Shown: in pieces, positions 9,130 to 17,229 of the stretch
Position numbering within the stretch: position 1 is the stretch's first letter
Layout: each line of letters starts with the position of its first letter
DNA from: Diaphorobacter ruginosibacter
Lineage (GTDB): Bacteria > Pseudomonadota > Gammaproteobacteria > Burkholderiales > Burkholderiaceae_C
NCBI RefSeq assembly: GCF_014395975.1
Contig: NZ_CP060714.1
Span: forward strand, 4,154,001 to 4,218,000
Reading direction: 5' to 3'
DNA: 64,000 nt
Translations under genes and position numbers: made by a program
The notes under the pieces: model-generated
Told to the model about the DNA's origin: nothing
Databases searched by the model: none
The model's input: only the letters and a program-made list of their open reading frames with translations

Positions 9130-9202
9130 CCTCGATGCATCGAGGGAATGAATAATCGGCGGCGCTGACGTGGTGCCAATTGCTCCCACGTCATAATTTT
9201 TT
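9130..9202 (+). terminator. Palindrome and likely terminator after the kinase operon
   Basis: The 298-base gap after the GntR gene holds a perfect 16-bp palindrome CCTCGATGCATCGAGG at 9130-9145. It also holds an inverted repeat TGACGTGG / CCACGTCA at 9166-9173 and 9186-9193, followed by TAATTTTTT. The second is a plausible intrinsic terminator for the rightward operon. The palindrome could be a protein-binding site. No gene is visible in the gap. Confidence 0.55.
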
Positions 9203-9360
9203 CATATTCGTGGGATACCAGTTCAGGGGTGCCAGGCGGCCACATTAACCTTTGACGCCACCCGTGCAATTGAATTCAGCTATCCGGTAATTATTTTATT
9301 AGCTGGCAGAATCGGAATTAATTGTTCTATGAGTTAGACAAATGAACCGAGCTGCCTACC

Positions 9361-10266
9361 ATGCAAGACTTCAATGACATGCTCTATTTCGCCGAAATCC
9401 TGGAGCGTGGCAGCTTCACCGCAGCGAGCAAGGCACTGGGAATTCCCAAGTCACGACTGTCCCGACGCATCAGCGAACTGGAGCGGCAACTAGGAGCACG
9501 GTTGCTGCAACGCACTACGCGCAAGCTTTCGCCGACCGAGGTAGGTGAAATCTACTTGCGCCACTGTCAATCCATGCGGGATGAGGCCGTGGCTGCGGCG
9601 AATGCGGTGGAGCAGGTACAAGCCGTGCCATGCGGCACCGTGCGCGTCACCTGCCCACCCACCCTGGCACGGACAGTGCTCGGCGAACTCATCCCGACCT
9701 ATATGAAGCGCTGCCCCCAGGTGCGTCTGGAAGTACGCGTGCTCAATCGGCCCGTCAACCTGGTCGAGGAAGGCATCGATATCGCTCTGCGCGTTCGCAA
9801 ATCACTTGAGGACAGTGGCAGCTTGGTGATCAAGCGCCTTGGAGAAGGTCGCGTGAGGATGGTGGCAAGCCCCGACCTGCTCGTGCGCCAGGGAACGCCT
9901 CACGAGCCGCAGGATCTGGAATACCTCGACAGCCTGTCGATCGCAGCAGATAACGGGCATGCCACACTGCAGCTATTCAATGAGGAGGGCACGGAGGCTC
10001 TGGTGCCGCTCAAGCCTCGCTATGTGGTCGACGACCTGCTGATGATGAAATTCGCCGCAATGAGTGGCATAGGCTTCTGCTGGTTGCCCGACTTTCTTTG
10101 CCACCAAGAAATTGAGGATGGCCGCCTTGTCGAATTGCTGCCCGAATGGACGCAGAGTGCCGGTATCGTGCATGCCGTTTTCCCATCACGCCAAGGCCTG
10201 CGGCCAGCGGTACGCAGTTTTCTGGACTTCCTTGGCGAAACCATACCGCAGCGCATCCGCCTCTGA
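9361..10266 (+). CDS. LysR-family transcriptional regulator
   Basis: A 301-residue LysR-type regulator. The N-terminal helix-turn-helix is clear (FTAASKALGIPKSRLSRRI, about residues 19-37), followed by the periplasmic-binding-protein-like effector domain. It belongs to the CrgA-like subgroup judged by QRTTRKLSPTEVG and the short C-terminus. The upstream element ATTGTTCTAT...GACAAAT at 9321-9343 is an imperfect dyad that could be its own operator. The same promoter element and first codons recur at 11127-11206. No divergent target gene is adjacent, so its regulon is unknown. GC content drops from here towards the next two genes. Confidence 0.92.
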   Translation: MQDFNDMLYFAEILERGSFTAASKALGIPKSRLSRRISELERQLGARLLQRTTRKLSPTEVGEIYLRHCQSMRDEAVAAANAVEQVQAVPCGTVRVTCPPTLARTVLGELIPTYMKRCPQVRLEVRVLNRPVNLVEEGIDIALRVRKSLEDSGSLVIKRLGEGRVRMVASPDLLVRQGTPHEPQDLEYLDSLSIAADNGHATLQLFNEEGTEALVPLKPRYVVDDLLMMKFAAMSGIGFCWLPDFLCHQEIEDGRLVELLPEWTQSAGIVHAVFPSRQGLRPAVRSFLDFLGETIPQRIRL

Positions 10267-10297
10267 ACCTCAAGGAGCCTCCGCAAGACGCCTTGGA

Positions 10298-10651
10298 TCA
10301 GGATGAGGCGGTACCTGTCTCCACTGCACACACGACGCAGCAGGTACACAGCTTCGATATTTTCCACTCGCACCCCTCGAGACAGGGAATTTCAATGAAG
10401 CGGGTATAAGAGTTCGTCGAAGCTCGATATGCCTCGCGCATATACATGCAAATCGAATGAAATATTTTCTCTCTCGTTTCCGATGTTGCGCCTTCAAACT
10501 GACCCCAATAGCTCTGCGGAAAAATAAACACCGTGCCGCCTTGCATCTCTGGCCCGACAAGATGAAGGGTATTGCCAACCCAATGGGTAGACACGTTCTC
10601 TTTTTTAAGTAGAGACTTCAAAAAGTCAATCAGCTGGTACTGAATTTTCAT
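10298..10651 (-). CDS. Uncharacterised 117-residue protein
   Basis: I do not recognise the family. The frame encodes 117 residues with a credible globular N-terminal two thirds (alternating hydrophobic pattern, GGTVFIFPQSYWGQ near residue 39, then a helix) and a Cys-rich end (CTCCVVC, about residues 103-109). Base composition is clearly poorer in GC than the surroundings. It lies 24 bases downstream of the alpha-CTD-like gene on the same strand and converges with the LysR gene, so the two small genes probably form one transcript. The stop is real, but the last ~15 residues could be read-through of a decayed end. Codon use unlike the neighbours suggests acquisition. Confidence 0.55.
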   Translation of the reverse strand: MKIQYQLIDFLKSLLKKENVSTHWVGNTLHLVGPEMQGGTVFIFPQSYWGQFEGATSETREKIFHSICMYMREAYRASTNSYTRFIEIPCLEGCEWKISKLCTCCVVCAVETGTASS

Positions 10652-10675
10652 ACAAACCTGCCCACCTCAACGACA

Positions 10676-10954
10676 TCAATGAGTGTCATTGGGTGAGCGA
10701 TGATTTTTACCATGGGGATCAATGAATTGACTCCATGCCCATGTAATCACCTCCTTGATTCCATTGGGACCCAGGCGTGGAGTATTAAAAATCTTTCCAC
10801 TCCGGATGCATTCGTGCAATTTCTTTTGGTCGTCGAGACCCGCTCCCAGAAGCGCATTGCGTGTACGCAAGCTAAAGTCCTTGCCAAATGCGGTAGCGGC
10901 GTCACTGATCCTTTTTTTCTTAAAACCAACAATCACTCTGCTTTTAATCTTCAT
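10676..10954 (-). CDS. Small RNA polymerase alpha-CTD-like protein
   Basis: A 92-residue protein whose residues about 26-72 resemble the C-terminal domain of RNA polymerase alpha. SLRTRNALLGAGLDD corresponds to the first helix and turn, and TPRLGPNGIKEV to the second helix-hairpin-helix. By eye, positions equivalent to E. coli alpha R265, N268, G296 and E302 are kept (R30, N33, G62, E68), while K298 and S299 are replaced by Asn and Gly. The N-terminus is basic (KxxRVIVGFKKKR). The ATG at 10954 is preferred because the 29 codons before it look non-coding. A stand-alone alpha-CTD-like protein could bind AT-rich DNA or a sigma factor. Function is inferred only. Confidence 0.6.
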   Translation of the reverse strand: MKIKSRVIVGFKKKRISDAATAFGKDFSLRTRNALLGAGLDDQKKLHECIRSGKIFNTPRLGPNGIKEVITWAWSQFIDPHGKNHRSPNDTH

Positions 10955-11126
10955 AGGTTGAAAACAAAAATGCCGCCGCCGCGAGATCGACACAAGAAAG
11001 GATGAGAAGGGTATTTTTTGCCTGACAGGAATCACGGCCATGGTTTGAAGTGCCGCGCTCCTGGATCACTCACATACGCACTCAAATTGTGCTGATGCAG
11101 CAATTCCCTTATTAGGTAGCGAATTT

Positions 11127-11206
11127 GGAAATATTTGTTCTATCAACCGAACAAATAGGAAATAGGCCTCATGCCCGTCATGCAAGACGCCAATGACGCA
11201 CCCCGG
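11127..11206 (+). pseudogene. Duplicated 5' end of the LysR gene (promoter plus first codons)
   Basis: This stretch repeats the region just upstream of and into the LysR gene at 9361. TTGTTCTAT followed by ACAAAT recurs, then ATGCAAGAC-N2-CAATGAC at 11180-11195, which encodes MQDANDA against MQDFNDM. After these codons similarity to LysR is lost. The open frame that continues to 11425 is arginine-, glycine- and proline-rich and shows no domain. I read this as the remnant of a second LysR gene or a duplication border. The two copies flank the AT-rich islet holding the alpha-CTD-like gene. Confidence 0.6.
11133..11156. promoter_or_regulatory. Perfect dyad ATTTGTTC-N8-GAACAAAT
   Basis: The two 8-base arms match exactly around an 8-base spacer, just ahead of the LysR remnant start. 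It is a more symmetric version of the element before the LysR gene at 9321-9343. The same arms with a 7-base spacer recur in the pcaI/pcaR intergenic region at 41234. It is probably an operator; the protein is unknown. Confidence 0.5.
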
Positions 11207-11408
11207 CCGCGAGGAAGCGAAGGGGGCGAACTTTTCCGACAGGCGCGATCAAAATTGAATGACCCCGTCCGGGGGGCAGCCAGCCGAGAATTCCCCCGCA
11301 GATGGAAAGTCCCAACCAGGAATCCGGGCTTCCCGGGCCGGACATCCGGGCGGGTTCACTACGGAATTCCCCGGCATGCGCCCGAGGAGCCCTTGGTAGA
11401 CATGGGGC

Positions 11409-11437
11409 TTGTGCTATTGAAATAGCAGAATTTATAC
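11409..11437 (+). promoter_or_regulatory. rpoH: Candidate sigma70-type promoter of rpoH
   Basis: TTGTGC at 11409-11414 and TTATAC at 11432-11437 are separated by 17 bases, a fair -35/-10 pair. Transcription would start near 11444, placing the CIRCE element in the 5' leader. The 11207-11408 stretch before it is GC-rich and holds no supported gene. Confidence 0.4.
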
Positions 11438-11465
11438 CCAAGTAAAAAAGTTGGGAACTTATCCT

Positions 11466-11492
11466 TTAGCACTCGCTCCAACGGAGTGCTAA
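11466..11492. promoter_or_regulatory. CIRCE element (HrcA operator) before rpoH
   Basis: TTAGCACTC, nine bases, then GAGTGCTAA is an exact match to the CIRCE consensus bound by the heat-shock repressor HrcA. It ends one base before the rpoH ATG at 11494, and its right arm contains the GGAG that would serve as ribosome binding site. HrcA binding, or a hairpin in the mRNA, could therefore affect both transcription and translation of sigma-32. CIRCE control of rpoH has been proposed for betaproteobacteria. Here it is seen directly in the sequence. Confidence 0.92.
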
Positions 11493-11493
11493 C

Positions 11494-12465
11494 ATGAACC
11501 GCATTGATGAAAGGATGTCCCTGATGACTCTGCAGACCGCATCGTCCTCGACGTCTCTGGCACCCGCCAACCCATGGGCCCTGGTGCCTCCGCTCGGGAA
11601 CCTTGATGCTTACATCTCCGCTGTGAACCGGCTGCCGCTGCTCACCGCGGACGAGGAACAAACCTTCGCTCGTCGTCTCAAGGAAGACAACGACGTGGAC
11701 GCCGCCGGGCGCCTCGTGCTCTCGCACCTGCGCCTGGTGGTTTCGATCTCGCGCCAATACCTTGGGTACGGGCTGCCTCACGGCGACCTGATCCAGGAAG
11801 GCAACGTGGGCCTGATGAAGGCCGTCAAGCGCTTCGACCCCGATCAGGGTGTGCGTCTGGTGTCCTACGCCATGCACTGGATCAAGGCCGAAATCCACGA
11901 ATACATCCTGAAGAACTGGCGCATGGTCAAGGTGGCCACCACCAAGGCCCAGCGCAAGCTGTTCTTCAACCTGCGGTCGATGAAACAGGGTTTCAAGGCC
12001 GACGCCGCGCTGGACGATGCCGCAACGCATCGCGACACGCTGTCCGACCATGAGATTGATATGGTGGCCGAGCAGCTGAATGTCAAGCGCGAGGAAGTGA
12101 TCGAGATGGAAACCCGCCTGTCGGGCGGCGATGTGCTTCTGGATCCGGCACCCAGCGACGATGGAGAACAGGCCTTTGGCCCGATCGCCTACCTGTCGGA
12201 TGCAAGCCATGAGCCCACCGCGATGATCGAGCATGAGCAACGCGACCGCCTTGCAAGCGATGGCATTGCCACGGCACTGGAAGGCCTGGACGACCGCAGC
12301 CGCCGCATCGTGGAAGAGCGCTGGCTCAAGGTGAACGACGACGGCTCCGGCGGCATGACGCTGCATGAGCTGGCGGCCGTGTACGGCGTGAGCGCCGAGC
12401 GCATTCGCCAGATCGAAGTGGCCGCCATGAAGAAGATGAAGAAGGCCCTGGCCGAGTACGCCTGA
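11494..12465 (+). CDS. rpoH: RNA polymerase sigma factor RpoH (sigma-32)
   Basis: A 323-residue group 3 sigma factor that directs transcription of heat-shock genes. Region 2 is clear (HLRLVVSISRQYLGYGLPHGDLIQEGNVGLMKAVKRFDP, about residues 78-117). The diagnostic RpoH box QRKLFFNLR is at residues 153-161. Region 4 near the C-terminus has the helix-turn-helix LHELAAVYGVSAERIRQIE. The ATG at 11494 lies directly behind the CIRCE element, whose GGAG is well spaced; an in-frame ATG at 11524 with AAAGG upstream is an alternative start that would lie outside the operator. Expression is expected to depend on HrcA as well as on heat-shock proteolysis of the protein. Confidence 0.96.
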   Translation: MNRIDERMSLMTLQTASSSTSLAPANPWALVPPLGNLDAYISAVNRLPLLTADEEQTFARRLKEDNDVDAAGRLVLSHLRLVVSISRQYLGYGLPHGDLIQEGNVGLMKAVKRFDPDQGVRLVSYAMHWIKAEIHEYILKNWRMVKVATTKAQRKLFFNLRSMKQGFKADAALDDAATHRDTLSDHEIDMVAEQLNVKREEVIEMETRLSGGDVLLDPAPSDDGEQAFGPIAYLSDASHEPTAMIEHEQRDRLASDGIATALEGLDDRSRRIVEERWLKVNDDGSGGMTLHELAAVYGVSAERIRQIEVAAMKKMKKALAEYA

Positions 12466-12508
12466 TGCCGACCGTACCCCGCCGGTCACCGGCGGGTCGA
12501 TAATGGAG

Positions 12509-12539
12509 AGCGTGCAGTCCCTGGGCTGCACGCTTTTTT
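12509..12539 (+). terminator. Intrinsic terminator of rpoH
   Basis: The inverted repeat AGCGTGCAG / CTGCACGCT (12509-12517 and 12526-12534) is followed by six T. A second GC-rich hairpin, CCCGCCGG-TCA-CCGGCGGG, lies just upstream at about 12478-12496. Confidence 0.85.
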
Positions 12540-12573
12540 CTTGCCTCTCGAATCGACCAGGAGCGTTTTCGTC

Positions 12574-13602
12574 ATGTCCTCCTCCACTTCCCGCTTGCGC
12601 CGCAGCCTGCTGGCAGCAGCCCTGATGAGCGCCTCGGCACTCGCACTCCCCGGCGCCCACGCGGCTGGCGGCAGCAGCACCGCCGGCACGCCCGGATGGC
12701 CCGCCAAGCCGCTGCGCATCATCGTGGGCTTTCCCGGCGGCTCATCCCCCGACCTGACGGCGCGCACGTTCTCCGAGCCGCTGTCGAAGATGCTCGGGCA
12801 GCCGGTCATCGTCGAAAACAAGGTGGGCGCGGGCGGCAACATTGCTGCCGACTATGTGGCCAAGGCCCGTGACGATCACACCATCGGCCTGTTCATCAAC
12901 GGCAACCTCACCATTGCCAACCTGATCAACTCACGCGTGCCCTACAACCCGCAGAAGGACCTGGCACCGCTGACGCTGGTGGGCGTATCGCCGCTGGTCT
13001 TGACTGCGCCCGTGCATCTGGCCGATGTCCCCGACGGCAACGATGCGCGCACATTCCTGGCCGCCGCGAAGAAAGCCGGCGACAAGTGGAGCTATGGCAC
13101 ACCGGGCGTGGGAACCGTGGGCCACATCGGCACCGAACTGATGAAGGCCCGCACGGGAATTGCGCCCGTGCACGTGCCCTACCCCGGTTACCCGCAGGTC
13201 GCGCAGGCGATGCTGGGCGGGCAGCTGCAGATGGCGCTGCTGCCCCCGGCGCTGGCCCAGGCCCAGGAGAAGGCCGGCAAGCTGCGCCTGATCGGCGTGA
13301 CGGCCGCGGGGCGCAGCACGCTGGCCCCCGATGTGCCGAGCCTGGCCGAAGCGGGCGTGTCGGGCCTGAACCTGGAGATGTGGAACGCATTCGCCGCGCC
13401 GGCGGGAATGCCTGCCGAGATCCGGGCGCGCCTGTCCGATGCACTGATCGAGATCGCGCGCTCGCCCGAGGTGCGCACCAAGCTGTTCCAGCAGGGTTGG
13501 CAGGCGGTGGGATCCTCCCCCGAGGGACTGGCCAACCGGATCAAGGCGGACACGGCGACCATGGGGAAGATCATCAAGGATCAGAAGATCCGCGCAGAGT
13601 GA
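12574..13602 (+). CDS. Bug-family periplasmic solute receptor (TTT-type)
   Basis: A 342-residue substrate-binding protein of the Bug (Bordetella uptake gene, TctC-like) family, very expanded in Burkholderiales. A basic N-terminus (RLRRSLLAAALMSASALALPGAHA) is a Sec signal peptide ending near residue 30. The mature start WPAKPLRIIVGFPGGSSPDLTAR and VENKVGAGGNIAAD match the ligand-loop motifs of the family. The ATG at 12574 is chosen because AGGAG lies 10 bases upstream, past the rpoH terminator. No TctA/TctB membrane partners are nearby, so it is an orphan receptor; ligand unknown (usually a carboxylate). Confidence 0.9.
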   Translation: MSSSTSRLRRSLLAAALMSASALALPGAHAAGGSSTAGTPGWPAKPLRIIVGFPGGSSPDLTARTFSEPLSKMLGQPVIVENKVGAGGNIAADYVAKARDDHTIGLFINGNLTIANLINSRVPYNPQKDLAPLTLVGVSPLVLTAPVHLADVPDGNDARTFLAAAKKAGDKWSYGTPGVGTVGHIGTELMKARTGIAPVHVPYPGYPQVAQAMLGGQLQMALLPPALAQAQEKAGKLRLIGVTAAGRSTLAPDVPSLAEAGVSGLNLEMWNAFAAPAGMPAEIRARLSDALIEIARSPEVRTKLFQQGWQAVGSSPEGLANRIKADTATMGKIIKDQKIRAE

Positions 13603-13651
13603 GTTCGTGAGTACGGGCGGATTGCGCCCAGGCAGGACGCAGGGGCGCTAG

Positions 13652-14266
13652 TTACTCCGCGAGCAGGGCTTTCACGTCTGCCTGCAGCGCCTGCGCACCG
13701 CTTCCGTAGCGGTGGTAGACGCGCAGTCGGCCCTTGGGGTCGTAGACGTAGCTGCCCGCGGAATGGTCCATGGTGTAGCTCGTCGGAGTCTTGCCATCCA
13801 CCTTCTTGTAGTAGATCTTGAAGTCCTTGGCCACGGCTGCCAGCTGTTCCGGCGTGCCCGTGAGACCCACGAAGGTGGGATCGAAATTCGCCATGTAGGC
13901 CTTGAGCACCTCGGGCGTGTCGCGCTCGGGGTCGACCGTGACGAACACGCCCTGCAGGCGGTTGCCATCCTCGCCCAGTGAACGCTTCACCTCGGCGAGT
14001 TCGCTCATCGTCGTGGGACACACGTCGGGGCATTGGGTGTAGCCGAAGAACACCACGACCACCTTGCCCGCGAAATCCTTCATGCTGCGCTGCTTGCCAT
14101 CCTGGTCGGGCAGCGGCAGGTCCTTGGCGTAGTCTGCGCCTGTCACGTCGATGCCCTGGAACTTGGGGCTAGAGGACTTGGGCGAGCAGGCGGCGACCAG
14201 CACCACGGAGGCGGCAGCGACACCCGCCAGGGCGAATCGTTTCAGGGCATCACGCTTGTTCATCAT
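13652..14266 (-). CDS. SCO1/SenC-family copper chaperone lipoprotein
   Basis: A 204-residue thioredoxin-fold protein of the SCO1/PrrC family, which delivers copper to the CuA site of cytochrome c oxidase subunit II. The copper-binding CPDVC (Cys79, Cys83) and the downstream His in TMDHSAG are present. The N-terminus has a hydrophobic stretch ending VAAC (Cys27), so it is probably a lipoprotein anchored in a membrane and facing the periplasm. I prefer the ATG at 14266; a GTG at 14275 directly abutting the ctaB stop is possible. It is last in the leftward heme/copper assembly series, converging with the Bug gene. Confidence 0.93.
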   Translation of the reverse strand: MMNKRDALKRFALAGVAAASVVLVAACSPKSSSPKFQGIDVTGADYAKDLPLPDQDGKQRSMKDFAGKVVVVFFGYTQCPDVCPTTMSELAEVKRSLGEDGNRLQGVFVTVDPERDTPEVLKAYMANFDPTFVGLTGTPEQLAAVAKDFKIYYKKVDGKTPTSYTMDHSAGSYVYDPKGRLRVYHRYGSGAQALQADVKALLAE

Positions 14267-14275
14267 GGCATCCAC

Positions 14276-15235
14276 TCACAGCACATAGTGGTCGACCAGC
14301 AGCGCTGCAAACAGCACGCTCAGGTGGACCAGGGAAAAACGGAAGGTCTTGCGCGCGAGCGCATCGGAATAGTCGCGCCAGAGCAGGTAGCCATAGACGC
14401 AGAAGCCCAGGCTCAGCACCACGGCCGCCACCAGGTAGATCCACGAGCTCATGCCGTAGACGAAGGGCATCAGGCAGCCCGCGAACAGGATGAGGGTGTA
14501 GAGAAACACCTGCAGGCGCGTGAACTCGTTGCCATGGGTGACCGGCAGCATTGGCAGGCCCGATCTGCGGTAGTCCTCCACGCGGTACAGCGCCAGTGCC
14601 CAGAAATGCGGCGGGGTCCACAGGAAGATGATGAGGAACAGGATCATCGCCTCGGGCCCGACCTGGCCGGTCATCGCGGCCCAGCCCAGCACCGGAGGCA
14701 TCGCGCCCGATGCCCCGCCGATCACGATGTTCTGCGGCGTGAGCGGCTTCAGGATCACGGTGTAGATGACCGCATAGCCGACGAACGTGGCGAAGGTGAG
14801 CCACATGGTGAGCGGGTTCACCCAGACGTACAGGATGACCGAGCCAATCGCGCAGAGGACGGCCGAGAACAGCAGCGTCTGCACATTCGAGAGCTCGCCC
14901 TTGGCCGTCGGACGCCAGGCCGTGCGCTTCATCTTCGCGTCGATGCCCTGCTCGACAATGCAGTTGAATGCCGCAGCCGCGCCCGCCACCAGCCAGATGC
15001 CGGCGCAGGCGACGGCCATCAGGCTCCATTGCGCGGGGCTGGGCATGCCGGGCACGGCCAGCACCATGCCGATGAAGGCACAGAACACGATGAGCTGCAC
15101 CACGCGTGGCTTGGTGAGTGCATAGAACTGCTTGACGCGCGAAGGCATGTGTGCGCCGGAAGCCTGGGCCGCGGGCGGATTGCCGGCCGCTGCCGCAGGG
15201 GACGAGGAGGGAGGGGAAGTAGGAGCTGCGCTCAT
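14276..15235 (-). CDS. ctaB: Heme O synthase (protoheme IX farnesyltransferase)
   Basis: A 319-residue UbiA-family prenyltransferase that adds a farnesyl group to heme b, giving heme [10 protein letters not shown], starting near residue 35, opens the membrane domain, with seven to nine hydrophobic segments. The two Asp/Asn-rich loops typical of the family are visible ([19 protein letters not shown] and, later, the [14 protein letters not shown] region). The first ~30 residues are a Ser/Pro/Ala-rich cytoplasmic tail. The ATG at 15235 overlaps the ctaA stop (ATGA), so heme O and heme A synthases are coupled. Confidence 0.96.
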   Translation of the reverse strand: MSAAPTSPPSSSPAAAAGNPPAAQASGAHMPSRVKQFYALTKPRVVQLIVFCAFIGMVLAVPGMPSPAQWSLMAVACAGIWLVAGAAAAFNCIVEQGIDAKMKRTAWRPTAKGELSNVQTLLFSAVLCAIGSVILYVWVNPLTMWLTFATFVGYAVIYTVILKPLTPQNIVIGGASGAMPPVLGWAAMTGQVGPEAMILFLIIFLWTPPHFWALALYRVEDYRRSGLPMLPVTHGNEFTRLQVFLYTLILFAGCLMPFVYGMSSWIYLVAAVVLSLGFCVYGYLLWRDYSDALARKTFRFSLVHLSVLFAALLVDHYVL

Positions 15236-16455
15236 GCGGAAACTTTCGTGGTGCGCGCACGCACCGTATTCTGATCGGGGTGGCCGGACGCCGGGGCCGA
15301 CTCGGCCACCTCTGCCGCATCCGCCGGCTGGCTGGCCGCCAATCCCCATGTCAGCACCACCAGCAGCGCCGCTGCGCCACCCGTGTGCAAGACCGCTGCC
15401 ACCAGCGGCCAGTCCAGGACCACGTTCGACAGGCCGGTCAGGAACTGCAACACCGCAAGGCCCGCAAGCCATCTCGTCTGGTCGCGCAGCACGCCGGTGC
15501 GATGCATGCGCCACGCCAGCGCGAACAGCGCCGCCAGCACCACGTAGGCCGCCAGGCGATGCACGTAGTGGATGGCGGTCAGCGCCTGGAAGCTGATGTG
15601 GCTGCCGTCCTTGAGCAGGCCCAGCTCACGCCAGATCTGGAAACCCTGCGAGAAGTCCATCGCGGGCCACCAGCTGCCCTGGCAGGTCGGGAAGGTGGTG
15701 CACGCCAGCACCGCATAGTTGGTACTGACCCAGCCGCCGAGCAGCGTCTGAATGACCACGAGGAAGGCTGCCACGGCCAGGCCGATCCAGATGCCGCGCG
15801 GCACGCGCACGGGCTGCTGCTGCCTGCTGCCGAGCGTGCGGTGCACCGCCTGCACGCCCAGCAGGATCAGCAGCACCGAGCCGCCGATCAGGTGCGCGGT
15901 GACGATGGCGGGAAACAGCTTCATGGTCACCGTCCATGCGCCGAAGGCGCCCTGCAGGCACACCCAGAACAACGTGAACGTGGGCCACCACGGGCTGTGC
16001 TCCGGTGCGCCGGCCAGGCCCTTGCGGTACTGCCGCCACTGCCACCAGGCACCGATGGTCAACACGATGATCAGCACGCCGACGGTGGTGGCGAGGTAGC
16101 GGTGAATCATCTCCACCCAGGCCTTGCCATGCGTGACCGGACCGCTGGGCATGGCCGTCTGTGCCGCGGTGATTTCCTCGCGCGCGCCGACCGGGCTGGA
16201 ACTGCCGTAGCAGCCCGGCCAGTCGGGGCAGCCCAGTCCGGAATCGGTGAGGCGCGTGAAGGCGCCGAACATCACCAGGTCAAACGTGAGGAACAGGGTC
16301 AGCACGGTGAGCGCCTGCAGCCTGCGGACCGGCGTGTGATGGCGATTACGCAGCCACACCCAGGTGATGGGCGCAAGCGCGATCACGAGGCCGAAAGCCA
16401 TCAGCTCCAGCACCGGCGCAAAGTCGTACAGCGGCTGCATATCACTCATGTTCAT
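15232..16455 (-). CDS. ctaA: Heme A synthase (COX15/CtaA family)
   Basis: A 407-residue membrane protein that oxidises the C8 methyl of heme O to make heme A for the aa3 oxidase. [21 protein letters not shown] near residue 60 holds the conserved Cys pair and substrate loop, and [13 protein letters not shown] supplies a heme-ligand histidine. A matching [12 protein letters not shown] is in the second half, reflecting the internal duplication of the family, and eight transmembrane helices are expected. Stop overlaps the ctaB start; 12 bases separate it from the upstream gene. Two N-terminal Met codons (16455, 16449) are both possible starts. Confidence 0.95.
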   Translation of the reverse strand: MNMSDMQPLYDFAPVLELMAFGLVIALAPITWVWLRNRHHTPVRRLQALTVLTLFLTFDLVMFGAFTRLTDSGLGCPDWPGCYGSSSPVGAREEITAAQTAMPSGPVTHGKAWVEMIHRYLATTVGVLIIVLTIGAWWQWRQYRKGLAGAPEHSPWWPTFTLFWVCLQGAFGAWTVTMKLFPAIVTAHLIGGSVLLILLGVQAVHRTLGSRQQQPVRVPRGIWIGLAVAAFLVVIQTLLGGWVSTNYAVLACTTFPTCQGSWWPAMDFSQGFQIWRELGLLKDGSHISFQALTAIHYVHRLAAYVVLAALFALAWRMHRTGVLRDQTRWLAGLAVLQFLTGLSNVVLDWPLVAAVLHTGGAAALLVVLTWGLAASQPADAAEVAESAPASGHPDQNTVRARTTKVSA

Positions 16456-16467
16456 ACCCGGTCAAGC

Positions 16468-17229
16468 TCACGGCTTGATGATCTCCTCTTCGCGCCCCGC
16501 CTTGTCCCATGACGAGGAGGCACGCATCAAACGATCCAGATCGCGCTTGGCCTGCGATGCGTTCTTTGCATCGAGCCGGGCCGGAAAACGCAGCATCCAA
16601 TGGCCCATGGGATCGATCAGATACAGATGGTCCGACAGCTTCTGCCCTGGCGCGGGCTTCAGCCAGGCGGCCAGCGTGGCATCGTCGGCACGCAGCACGG
16701 TGGCCTGCTTGAGTCCCGGCGCGATGTCGGCGGGGATGTCCGCCTTGTCGCTGACCAGCCAGACCCAGTCCATGCGCTCCTTCTCCTTGCCCAGGCTCTC
16801 CCGCAGTTGACGCTGCAGGTACAGGTTGGAGCGGCAGGCGTCGTCGCATGCCGCGGGCGCCACGCTGACCAGCAGCCACTGGCCCTTGAGCTCCTCGAGC
16901 GGCCGTGCCGCGCCGTCCAGTGAGGTGACCACCGCCTGCGCCGGCATGGCCTGCTGCGGCTGGATCAGTTCACCAAAGTTGCGGCGCCCATCGGGACGGA
17001 TCACGTAGTAGGTGAAATACGACGCAATCACCGGAGCCGCGCAGACCAGCAGCACGGACAGCATCTTCCAGCGCCCCGTGCGCATCTGGCGGGTCTCGGC
17101 CTCGGCCATGGCCTCGCCGGCGCGCGGCATGCTATGCACCGTGAATGCGAGAGGGCTCTCGGCCACGGCCTCAGGCGGACGGCTGGCGGCGTGGGCGAAG
17201 GAAGCGTCGGATGAGTTGGAACCAGACAT
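16468..17229 (-). CDS. Cytochrome oxidase cluster transmembrane protein, thioredoxin-like
   Basis: As drawn, 253 residues: a polar, low-complexity N-terminus, one transmembrane helix (MLSVLLVCAAPVIASYFTYYV) and a periplasmic domain resembling the SCO/thioredoxin fold without its copper motif. There is a CDDACRSNLYLQRQL stretch near residue 135, where SCO proteins have their metal cysteines. Proteins like this sit between surf1 and ctaA in many Burkholderiales oxidase clusters, presumably in assembly. The start is uncertain. The ATG at 17229 would overlap the surf1 3' end by 59 bases in another frame; ATGs at 17130 or 17109 avoid this but have weaker ribosome binding sites. Confidence 0.75.
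   Translation of the reverse strand: MSGSNSSDASFAHAASRPPEAVAESPLAFTVHSMPRAGEAMAEAETRQMRTGRWKMLSVLLVCAAPVIASYFTYYVIRPDGRRNFGELIQPQQAMPAQAVVTSLDGAARPLEELKGQWLLVSVAPAACDDACRSNLYLQRQLRESLGKEKERMDWVWLVSDKADIPADIAPGLKQATVLRADDATLAAWLKPAPGQKLSDHLYLIDPMGHWMLRFPARLDAKNASQAKRDLDRLMRASSSWDKAGREEEIIKP

Noticed and set aside
11207..11425. Continuation of the LysR-remnant open frame before rpoH
   Set aside because: No domain and no codon bias like neighbours; it runs through the candidate rpoH promoter. Treated as non-coding after the first few codons.
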